Source of the DNA: Leuctra nigra
Lineage: Eukaryota; Arthropoda; Insecta; Plecoptera; Leuctridae
Direction: 5' to 3'
DNA length: 64,000 nt
Assembly: GCA_934045905.1 (NCBI GenBank)
Contig: OW203763.1
Coordinates: forward strand, 38,825,017-38,889,016
Both the position numbers and the translations under genes were made by a program. Shown in pieces: positions 55,673-64,000 of the stretch (the stretch's first letter is position 1; the number at the start of each line of letters is the position of its first letter). A model generated the notes under the pieces. The model was not told the origin of the DNA, did no database searches, and saw nothing but the letters and a program-made list of their open reading frames with translations.

Positions 55673-55769
55673 GATGCAGTCCACTATGTTATTTCCCATT
55701 AAATCTGCTGATTTTGTTTACAAAGATGTTAAGCTATGAGTGATGAGTGATGATGAGTGATGCTTCACT

Positions 55770-56043
55770 GTGTTCTTACACGAATTTACCTTTGATTCCA
55801 CTCAACTCCAAACAAATGCTGGAATAGTTCCAATCTTCATCGTCATATTATTCACTATTACTCTCGTTGGCAGCTGTGCGTTATTAACTTTAATAAGACG
55901 TAATTATATTAAAATTCCTGACTCTGAAATAATAGTACTCAATAAATTACACAACTTGCGTAGCTCACTTTCTTATAAGTCGATACCTACGCTCGGACAA
56001 AATGCAATTGGCTCTGTTTTACAATCCATTGATAACCTATAGC
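55770..56043 (+). CDS. Open frame with one transmembrane segment (candidate terminal exon)
   Basis: The frame runs from after an upstream stop (55758-55760) to TAG at 56041-56043. It begins FLHEFTFDSTQLQTNAG, then a strongly hydrophobic segment IVPIFIVILFTITLVGSCAL, a basic stop-transfer (TLIRRNYIK), then a polar tail (IPDSEIIVLNKLHNLRSSLS, YKSIPTLGQNAIGSVLQSID). This is the layout of the C-terminus of a type I membrane protein, with the tail facing the cytosol. The only AG that could serve as a 3' splice site ends at 55827 (GGAATAG). It would join in phase 1 and has a weak pyrimidine tract. No homolog is recognised. Confidence 0.4.
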
Positions 56044-56264
56044 ATCATATCAAACACAAGATTGACGGGCGGGGATACGCTGCGAAACGCAAGCGAAAGA
56101 TTCCATTAGTCATTATTTCAATTCCTGGAATACGATCAAAAATTAGAAATAGTAGAATCAACCCAACAATTTGTTTAAATATGGTTAGAATTTGTGTTTG
56201 TAAAAAAAAAAGTTTATGACGTAGAAACTGTGAAAAATACTTCTCCAATTGTTACAATACAATA
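56044..56264. other. Spacer, nothing recognised
   Basis: It would be 3' UTR or intergenic if the preceding frame is real. No AATAAA is seen close to the stop. Confidence 0.35.
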
Positions 56265-56920
56265 TTATTAAGCGAGCGGAGCGAGCGTCTCCACTTGAAA
56301 CTTATGGCTCGAATCTCTGTTTTTTTATTTGTTTGTATCTGTGCTTTTGGCGTCTCTTGCCAAACGAAGTAATGGATCAGGCTAATTTTTTCTCGAAACT
56401 TATATTACTATACTGGTTGTGGTCAAAATGATTTTCAGCAAGTTTGCTCCTTTGGTTTCATCGGAAACTTGATTTTGGTATCGTAGCAACTAAATCTTCT
56501 ACGAAATGTTCATAAAATACCTTTGGACCATGATAACTTTGTTTCTGTGTAGGTATATCACTAGGCAGTGACATTTGTTTCACAATTATTTTGACATTGA
56601 CAGGAGTTGTTATTCTTGGAAGTATTTGGTGAACATAAGGTTTTGTGGTTATCTAGCCAATATCTGTAGAAAAATGGCTGTGATTTTGGGAGTGACGGGA
56701 AAGTATTTTGCTTCTCTTGGATATATTGAATGCAAGGTTTTGTGGCAATCTTCCCAGTTTCTGAAGAAAATTTGACCTCTTATGTTATCCTGCCAGTGAT
56801 TATTTGAGGAATTATTTGTGATTATTTGAGGAATTATTTGTGATTATTTGATAGATCAAGGTTAGATGTGCTGCACACCGGTGCTCGCTTATCAACGCGT
56901 TACACCGAGCGTTTTCCTAG
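56265..56920 (-). mobile_element. Family F repeat, copy F4 (short)
   Basis: It starts AAGCGAGCGGAGCGAGCGTC,TCC and ends ACACCGGTGCTCGCTTATCA, ACGCGTTACACCGAGCGTTT,TCCTAG. The middle does not match F1's GATCGATCGG units but repeats TTTGTGGTTATCTAGCCAAT/TTTGTGGCAATCTTCCCAGT and GTGATTATTTGAGGAATTAT. It therefore shares termini with a different interior. Confidence 0.75.
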
Positions 56921-57793
56921 TAATATATAAATACTAAATAGTATATTTTAATTTTTAATGCATTTTCTAGGTCCCATACGCTCTCAATTGTTTTATATTT
57001 AAATAAAACGTCTCGCCTCATTTAATAATCATTATATAAATTACAGTCCGCATTTCAATGGTATTTTAACATTGTCAGGATCAGAAAAGCGATGCAAAAT
57101 GCCACGTCGTATTCTATATAGCTTTTGATTACGGGAGCAATAAAGTCATTGAGTCATTATGACCGGTAAGTTTACAACTCTTATATTGATGTTATATAAA
57201 TAAATTTTAACTTGAACTCCCACCAAGCCTAAACCTTTCGATAAAGGTGATCTACGTTATTAAAAAAACACACAATCAAAGTAAGTTTTATACCCATGAT
57301 CGGCCTGAGGTAACAATATCTATGACTAAGCAGCTTTGGTAAGATGATGCATAACAACTTATCTCTGCAAGACTTACTGAGAGTTGGCTACATTATTAAA
57401 AATTAGCTTGATGAAGCAAAACTCATGTGCCCGAAGTCCTCATAAACTTTAAGTAATAGGTTAACAGGAGATCATCAATACATTACAACTGATAGGTACT
57501 TGAGCATTGCGTGCTTCGAGAGCTTGTAGGGGATAGTGGGGCATCATGAGACAAAACACACACTTTTCTATGATTCTTACAATAAGTTCGTTATGATTGC
57601 ATTACTAAATGAGTTTAATTATTCAAAATAAAACTTTGTTCTTGGAACTAGCTATATTTAAAAATATATAAAAATATATGTCTCAAGTATGCCCCACCAT
57701 ATGGGGGGAGGGGAGGGGGGGGGTAAAGATGAGACAAAGGTGATTGGACGAGGTACAATGTCAGAGACAAGTTAGATGGTTTAGAGGAACTTT

Positions 57794-57794
<1 letters not shown>
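56921..57794. other. Intergenic stretch with G-rich run
   Basis: A G-rich tract lies at about 57702-57723. No supported gene. Confidence 0.4.
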
Positions 57795-57870
<76 letters not shown>

Positions 57871-57872
57871 AG
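57795..57872. repeat. (GAC)n microsatellite
   Basis: About 26 perfect GAC/ACG units with no interruption, which implies recent expansion. Confidence 0.97.
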
Positions 57873-58012
57873 TTGGGAAGGAGACGGTCGAAGCCTATTA
57901 GTATAGGAAAGTATTCCTAGCATTTTGCCTTCCGACTGAGGAAACCTCGAAATAATCTTACAGTAAGGACTGACGCGGGAATCGTCTATGTCCAGAGCGA
58001 CTGAGCCAACCT
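57795..58012 (-). mobile_element. SINE with (GAC)n expansion
   Basis: On the minus strand the head is CAGGTTGGCTCAGTCGCTCT. There is a degraded box B (GACGATTCCCGCGTC), the body CTCAGTCGGAAGGCAAAATG,CTAGGAATACT, and CTAATAGGCTTCGACCGTCT,CCTTCCCAACT. (GTC)n then takes the place of the CAT linker. Confidence 0.8.
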
Positions 58013-58115
58013 GCTCTGTATCAGTCGAGAGACGAGGTGAATTAATAGGCCACGACTGCCTCCTTCCTTACCCATATCCTTATTACTCCAATCAGCTAAA
58101 GAGGATAAACAATTT
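58013..58115 (+). mobile_element. SINE fragment facing the previous one
   Basis: CTGCTCTGTATCAGTCGAGA then AATTAATAGGCCACGACTGC,CTCCTTCCTTACCC match the SINE body in the plus direction. It starts where the minus-strand copy's head ends, giving a head-to-head pair. Confidence 0.65.
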
Positions 58116-58791
58116 CCTCAAATGCCTTCAAACTATAATTAAAAACTGTTCTGCTGCTCAGGATAGGCGATGGATGAATGCTGATGAGGATGATTGGAAA
58201 AAATTAAAAAGTGAAGGATGATATTCACACTTTTGTGGGAGTGGCCCAGCTTAAAAAAGTTTTTGAGTGAAAATCGCTATTTTATAGCTGTTTTTGAGCT
58301 ATTACTACTATTGGTTCAAGGCAAAGCTCACACCTACTTCTGCATTTGTAATGACCATAATCAAAGCGAAAGGAATTGATGATCATAATGTCTCTGAAAG
58401 AAAGTCATAAACTTTAATTGTCACATTTTTTATCTGATTCTCGAAATCAACCCATCATTAAGAAGTGATTCTCCAAGATCTGCAGCAGGCATCCACCAAG
58501 ATAAAAACATAATATGTCATTATGACACTATTATATGTCATTACATTTCACACAAGGTAATCTAGATCATTTAGAGTTTTTACTCTGTTCATTGTGCTTT
58601 TTTATGTATATATATTACAAGATGTTACTCTTGATAGAGTTGCTCCTTTCATAGTGCTTCATAATAATAAAACCAAATACATAAACTACGTACTTGTAGC
58701 ATTGGAAGCTCTACTGATTTTAATACGTACAAAGTTCATATAAATAGACTTTTATAGTGGTCATTCCAGCTAAGTATGGTTGTTGCCATGG
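58116..58791. other. AT-rich stretch leading into the 43-bp array
   Basis: The last part (58760-58791: TCATTCCAGCTAAGTATGGT,TGTTGCCATGG) looks like the continuation of the MITE that seeded the array. Earlier sequence shows no supported feature. Confidence 0.4.
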
Positions 58792-59693
58792 TAATATAGT
58801 CCTAATCAACTGTTAAGCGCATTGAAACGCCACGTATATAGTCCTAATCAACTGTTAAGCTCATTGAAACGCCACGTAATTTAGTCCTAATCAACTGTTA
58901 AGCGCATTGAAACGCCACGTAATATAGTCCTAATCAACTGTTAAGCGCATTGAAACGCCACGTATTATAGTCCTAATCAACTGTTAAGCTCATTGAAACG
59001 CCACGTAATATAGTCCTAATCAACTGTTAAGCTCATTGAAACGCCACGTAATATAGTCCTAATCAACTGTTAAGCGCATTGAAACGCCACGTAATATAGT
59101 CCTAATCAACTGTTAAGCGCATTGAAACGCCACGTAATATAGTCCTAATCAACTGTTAAGCTCATTGAAACGCCACGTAATTTAGTCCTAATCAACTGTT
59201 AAGCGCATTGAAACGCCACGTATTATAGTCCTAATCAACTGTTAAGCTCATTGAAACGCCACGTAATATAGTCCTAATCAACTGTTAAGCGCATTGAAAC
59301 GCCACGTAATATAGTCCTAATCAACTGTTAAGCGCATTGAAACGCCACGTTATATAGTCCTAATCAACTGTTAAGCTCATTGAAACGCTACGTAATTTAG
59401 TCCTAATCAACTGTTAAGCGCATTGAAACGCCACGTAATATAGTCCTAATCAACTGTTAAGCGCATTGAAACGCCACGTAATATAGTCCTAATCAACTGT
59501 TAAGCGCATTGAAACGCCACGTATTATAGTCCTAATCAACTGTTAAGCGCATTGAAACGCCACGTATTATAGTCCTAATCAACTGTTAAGCGCATTGAAA
59601 CGCCACGTATATAGTCCTAATCAACTGTTAAGCGCATTGAAACGCCACGTAATATAGTCCTAAGCAACTGTTAAGCTCATTGAAACGCCACGT
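58792..59693. repeat. 43-bp satellite, 21 copies
   Basis: The unit reads AATATAGTCCTAATCAACTG, TTAAGC(G/T)CATTGAAACGCC, ACGT. The span of 902 bases is 21 times 43. Variants are GCGC against GCTC and AATATAG, AATTTAG, ATTATAG or ATATAG (1 bp shorter). The preceding GCCATGGTAATATAGTCCTA matches the interior of the MITE at 48760-48884 reversed. Confidence 0.97.
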
Positions 59694-59984
59694 ACTGCTC
59701 AAGATTTTGCAACAGAAAGGTGGAGAATTCAATCGTATAAAATTACAATTGACTGGCCAAATAACAAAATGTGTGCATATTAAAAAAGTACAAATAAATA
59801 TACTCAAAAAAAATACATATATTTACATGATAGAATGTGAAAAATGAGCTGAGCATAAATAAATATATTTAACGAATAGATATAGATTCAAGATTGATAG
59901 AAGATTGAGATCAAAGAGAACAGAAAGAAGACAAGGAACACAATTTTGGAAAATTTTGTTCACATTTATAGTCAAATGTTTCTG
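59694..59984. other. AT-rich spacer, nothing recognised
   Basis: No supported feature between the array and the SINE fragment. Confidence 0.35.
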
Positions 59985-60167
59985 ACAACGGAGGCTGTTT
60001 ACACTTTGGATTCACTCCTGATTAGTAATGGCCTTCCTGGTTGTTTTCTCGTGATTCCCCTGCCTAGAGGTCCCTATACGTAGGTCATGACATCATCCTT
60101 CCCACCTTCCGTCCTTCTACTTTCTTCATCTCCCTGTCATCATCATCATTCACTGACGGAAATTATC
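59985..60167 (+). mobile_element. SINE fragment
   Basis: CACTCCTGATTAGTAATGGC, GTTTTCTCGTGATTCCCCTG, CATGACATCATCCTTCCCAC, CTTCCGTCC and CATCTCCCTGTCATCATCAT follow SINE body order. Head boxes and tail are missing. Confidence 0.65.
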
Positions 60168-61734
60168 TACGCTTATACAAACAAACTTAAAATTGAAATC
60201 AGCCTGCGTGGTAGCCAGCAGTACCAATCCTATGTAATTAAATTCCTTCTGCTTTATTACATCAAGACTACGTGGACCACTACTTTGGTCATGCCATCGG
60301 ACTTTTTTGGGAGCTTCTTGTATTTAAATAGTGAAATTGGGTAGGACAATTTAAAAAAAAAATTATCATAAAAAGTCCTTAAAATTATTCATAACATGCA
60401 ACTGTACAGCTTCCTACAATGATTAGTGAAAGAAATTTTTATTACATAATTTGAGATGAAATTCTTACGATTTTTGTTGTTTTGTGAAGAAAATCAAAAT
60501 CCACAATTTGGACGATACATAATAACAAAATTCTTTTAACAATATTTTTGTCTACTTTTCGGGGATAAAAATGCATTTTGTTCGAGTGCAACCAGTGCAG
60601 TATGAATGTGTTAAATGTCATCGCTAATGCATCAGGTCGACATAAGCCCGGAGCTACGTTACAGTTAGTATCAATACTCGACCACTACATCCACCGCCAG
60701 CTACCAACCAAAAGAAAGAAACACTAGAAACATGAATTAACGTAATTTCTCTGCTCTCTATTATGCATATGCCATGCCCTTGGTTTGAGCTCCCAATGGG
60801 GCATTGTTCGTTACCGACTTGGTACTTAATAACATTAATTATTTCGTATTTTGCATGATTTAACATAGTAGACAATATATTAAGCGCGAAGTCTACATAC
60901 CCATTGATGCTAGATTATAACGTTGGGAGTCAAAAGTACCTCCCCTAATCGTGATTTGAGGTTGCACAAAGCTAAAGTGCAAAACACACTGTATAGTAAG
61001 CAAGAGTGTTATTTGAAAATTAACGATTGCATAGTATCAGAGTTATTTGCCAACGAGTGAATTTCATTCTGTTCACGGTTGAACCAATTTTGTGATAATA
61101 TGGAATGATTTGTAAAGGTCACTTCCTAATGTACCACAACAAAGCGTTTCAATAAGAGTTTATTTTCTAAGAATATAACATGTTTGGTTCTCACTGTCAT
61201 GAAACTGCGAGTATGAGAAAGGAATCGATTGATTGGTGGTACTAAAACGATCATGATGAACGGGGCCTTCATTTAAAACTTTCCGTGAGTTCAAGTTTAA
61301 TGATTATCAACAAAGTGAAATTTAGGAAATTATTCTGACACATACGATATTACAATTAATTTTACATAATATCTTTCACATAATTTTCTTATAGTACCTT
61401 TTCTTGATTATGAACCGGCACACATTAGATTATCAACAGTGTTATAACTGTATAACTTTATGGTAATAAGTGCAAAAAAATCTAATAAAATTATAAAAAT
61501 GTATAAAATCTTGAGTAATTTACAGGATTTTACTGTGTAATGATTCTTCATTAAGGATACCTATCTCGGATAAAACTTAATTACAAAATAATGGCTTACT
61601 ATCTCTCTTATATGGTTTCTATAAATAGGTACATTCATTGAGCATCATTCAATTCTTAATTTATTATACTAAATGTATTATTTTTGTTCTAGACGACTAA
61701 TGTTATAGTATACTTATTTTCGCTATTGTGAAAG
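60168..61734. other. AT-rich stretch, nothing recognised
   Basis: About 1.6 kb without array, inverted repeat or supported gene. Confidence 0.4.
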
Positions 61735-61925
61735 ATTATGATGATGACTGGGAGAAAATGATGAAGAAATGGGGCGGATGGACGGTGGGAAGCAGGCGGT
61801 CGTGGGCTACTGCCAGCTGGGAAGAATTATTTCGCAACCTCTGAGAGAGGAAAGTCACGGCAACCCTCACTCATAAATGTCAGCCTGGAATCAAACCTGA
61901 GACTATTAAATAAGATACAAGATGA
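61735..61925 (-). mobile_element. SINE fragment
   Basis: On the minus strand GTCTCAGGTTTGATTCCAGG (box B) is followed by CTGACATTTATGAGTGAGGG, CCGTGACTTTCCTCTCTCAG, CAGTAGCCCACGACCGCCTG and CTTCCCACCGTCC. A CATC linker follows to 61735. Confidence 0.75.
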
Positions 61926-62438
61926 TCTCCTAGAAATGATTTCTATCATTATTTCGGAGATACATTTCCTTTAAAAATTCACATTGATTTGGGAAGATAA
62001 TAATCTGTACATATTTGATTTCTCAGTTTCTACTTGTGACGGTAAATTTACGTCAGTTTTCTGTATTTCGCCCGAATTTTTTTAGGTCATTACATATACA
62101 TACTCATTTTGCTTTTGACTTTATTGCTTGGATCACAGCTTACTCTCCAACATTATACCTGGTGTGTAAGCCTCTTGGCAAGAAATCAAATTATGATAAT
62201 GAAACTATTATAATAATTTTAATAAACACATTAAACCGTATAAAAATGATTTTAATGCCTTCATAATGGCAAGTTGTTCTAGAGGCTAATGGAACTCTAT
62301 TGCCTATACATGCCACCCTGACTGCTTTAACGGCATTCCACTGATTTTCATTCTCTTCTTTCTATCTCATGCTGATCATTGAATCAGATAGAATCTTAAG
62401 CGTTTTATCAATTATATATATATATTTTTATACATAAA
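61926..62438. other. AT-rich stretch, nothing recognised
   Basis: The open frame at 62015-62266 is not recognised; a short TATATATATATT run lies near 62416. Confidence 0.35.
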
Positions 62439-62680
62439 CTTTAATGTCTCACTGTTCTGCAGCTAGGCTAATGGCGACGGATGAATGATTACCTATTATG
62501 ATGATGAAGAAATGATAGGATTGAAGGTGGGAAAGAGGTCGTGGCCTATTAATAGAGAAACCTACTCCTCATTTGTATCTCGACCGAGGGAAAGACAGAA
62601 ACAATTATCTCAGTCAGAATGGTTAGAAGCCATTCAAGTTCAGAACATTACTTCCTGAGCCCCGTTGCGTATTATCATAA
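62439..62680 (-). mobile_element. SINE, tail well preserved
   Basis: The tail on the minus strand reads CTGCAGAACAGTGAGACATT. Upstream are TCGCCATTAGCCTAGC, ATCATCATAATAGG, TAATAGGCCACGACCTC and CTGACTGAGATAATTG. The head is decayed (CAGGAAGTAATGTTCTGAAC). Confidence 0.8.
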
Positions 62681-62821
62681 TCCAAATTTCTATGTTCTGA
62701 GTCGTCAGAATATTTTTTAATTCAAATTTGCCACTTTCATGACGTTTATTACAATTTTACTAATAAATAAATTTGTATCACGAAGAATTTTATTTGCAAA
62801 ACTTGTCCAGTAATATTTTTT

Positions 62822-62990
62822 TAGTTTCCGTCAGTTGAGAGGCAAATGTTGGGAAGATTCCAACTTAGCCTAAGATACCGCCCCCCCCCCCCCCCCGATC
62901 CACACCATTCTTCATCGTCTTCTCCATAACATTCATCATCATCATAGTAGCAAAACAGAACAGGCGAAAATTTGTTTAACGTGTCATCAT
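62822..62990 (+). mobile_element. SINE fragment with poly-C run
   Basis: TTTCCGTCAGTTGAGAGGCA, AATGTTGGGAAGATTCCAAC is SINE body. A C run (62881-62896) sits where CCACGACCGCC is expected. CATCATCATAGTAGCAAAAC and AGAACAGGCGAAAATTTG match linker and tail. Confidence 0.7.
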
Positions 62991-63390
62991 CCGATTGTAG
63001 ATATTATGGTATTGTTGCTACACCCGCGGTCAGAATAATAATTGCGGGTAAACTTCTAAGGATCGGTATTACCATTAGTTTAAGTTTGGTTTAATCTTCA
63101 GAAAACTCAGTTCATTACCATTATATACTGCAATTTAATTCCGGAGCTTAATTCCTCAGTTTACACAAACCTCAGGCGACATAACTGCAGTTTATTTAAG
63201 ATATGCCGCAGTAAGGTATAATACACTACATTTCCCGAAGTGGAGCTTAACTAAACTGAAGATTAAGCTAATGGTAATATGGCCCCTAAGTTGGAGCTCG
63301 AACTACCGTCAATATTTTGTGGAATGAAGAAATACCTAATTATTGTATGAGTTGTAGTACAAGAGAGGAACTGAAAAAAAAGGCCGAAAG
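62991..63390. other. Intergenic stretch, nothing recognised
   Basis: No supported feature. A TAAACTGAAGATTAAGCTAA patch suggests nothing specific. Confidence 0.35.
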
Positions 63391-63840
63391 TCGGACAAAT
63401 TGCAACAGAATTTTTTCTTTTTGGATAATACTCAGAAAAATGTGCCTATTAACATACTAAAAGTCGTCGAAGATCGGACCATGGGGTATGACCTTAAATT
63501 GACCTTAATTAAAATAATTATGCTAATTAATATATTTTTTTTGGCTACTAAATATTAATATTTTTCTGATTTTTTTTCGCCTATAATACAACTTGTTATG
63601 TATATTACTTGACAAAATTATTGAAACATCCATACTTTAAAGCAATTGATTAAAAATTGATTAAAAATTAAAAATCGACTTGATTTGATGTTATCGTGTA
63701 AGATCTAGGCTGTGGGGTACAAAAATTAACATTTTCGTTTTTTTCTTTTTGCATTGTACTCACAGACCCTTGGTTATTTACAGGAAAAAAGTCGCCGACG
63801 ATTGAACAACTCCTTTGACCTGTAATTGACCCTAATTAAT
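63391..63840. repeat. Diverged ~330-bp direct duplication
   Basis: TTTTCTTTTTGGATAATACT, CAGAAAAATGTGCC, AAAGTCGTCGAAGATCGGAC, GACCTTAAATTGACCTTAAT at 63413-63511 is echoed by TTTTCTTTTTGCATTGTACT, CACAGACCC, AAAGTCGCCGACGATTGAAC, GACCTGTAATTGACCCTAAT at 63740-63836. It looks like a repeat with internal units of the same general style as family F, running toward the window end. Confidence 0.55.
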
Positions 63841-64000
63841 TGAATTCATAACACTACAATATTATATTTCTTTCATTCAATAGTAACGTATGTTTATAGC
63901 CCATTAAACACTATAACCGAATTCTATTGAGACAATAATATACTCAGCATTTTATTTTCTCAAAGATAATTGAATTAATTAAAATGCAGGATAATTAATT

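Noticed and set aside
55448..55699. His/Thr/Ser-rich minus-strand frame
   Set aside because: It is the 31-bp minisatellite on the opposite strand.

Overview
The window looks like gene-poor, repeat-dense nuclear DNA from an animal, most likely an insect. The base composition is AT-rich. Non-LTR reverse transcriptase fragments, many tRNA-derived SINEs, numerous short inverted-repeat (MITE-like) DNA transposons and several tandem-repeat arrays are present. No complete protein-coding gene can be supported, and there is nothing bacterial or viral. A hemipteran such as a planthopper would fit, but this is inference from the general look of the repeats and was not tested.

Layout: 0-5 kb holds a LINE 3' end with poly(A) and one SINE. 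5.3-7.3 kb has a (CTTT)n microsatellite and a GC-rich 45-bp minisatellite that is open in several frames. 7.6-12.9 kb carries MITEs, including a hAT-like one with a near-8-bp target duplication, three SINEs and one exon-like GC-rich block. 14.2-18.05 kb is a ~50-copy 77/78-bp satellite. 18.4-21.2 kb holds two MITEs and the first copy of an asymmetric repeat family, here called F. 22.9-23.9 kb is a 32-bp satellite. 24.6-25.9 kb is a TIR transposon carrying a 102-bp tandem array. 26.2-32.1 kb has a second hAT-like copy, a TTAA-flanked element, palindromic MITEs and an exon-like block ending in a stop. 33.2-34.3 kb is a long-TIR element with a perfect 9-bp duplication (Mutator-like). 34.4-36.15 kb is a 5'-truncated, interrupted LINE. 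39.5-51.1 kb is a mosaic of F copies, SINEs, microsatellites and nested MITEs. 51.65-53.77 kb is a reverse transcriptase pseudogene inserted in a SINE. 54.5-56.04 kb has the best host-gene candidates: a splice-site-bounded 49-codon exon and an open frame with one transmembrane segment, separated by a 31-bp minisatellite. 56-64 kb holds another F copy, facing SINEs, a 43-bp satellite and more SINEs.

There is no pathway to describe. The window is best read as a record of transposition and tandem amplification. Its most informative points are a satellite apparently grown from a MITE end (58.8-59.7 kb versus 48.76-48.88 kb), multi-level nesting (MITE in repeat, LINE in SINE, MITE in SINE), SINE linkers that have expanded into microsatellites, and the 45-bp array, which may be a rapidly changing repeat-protein exon or simply noncoding.
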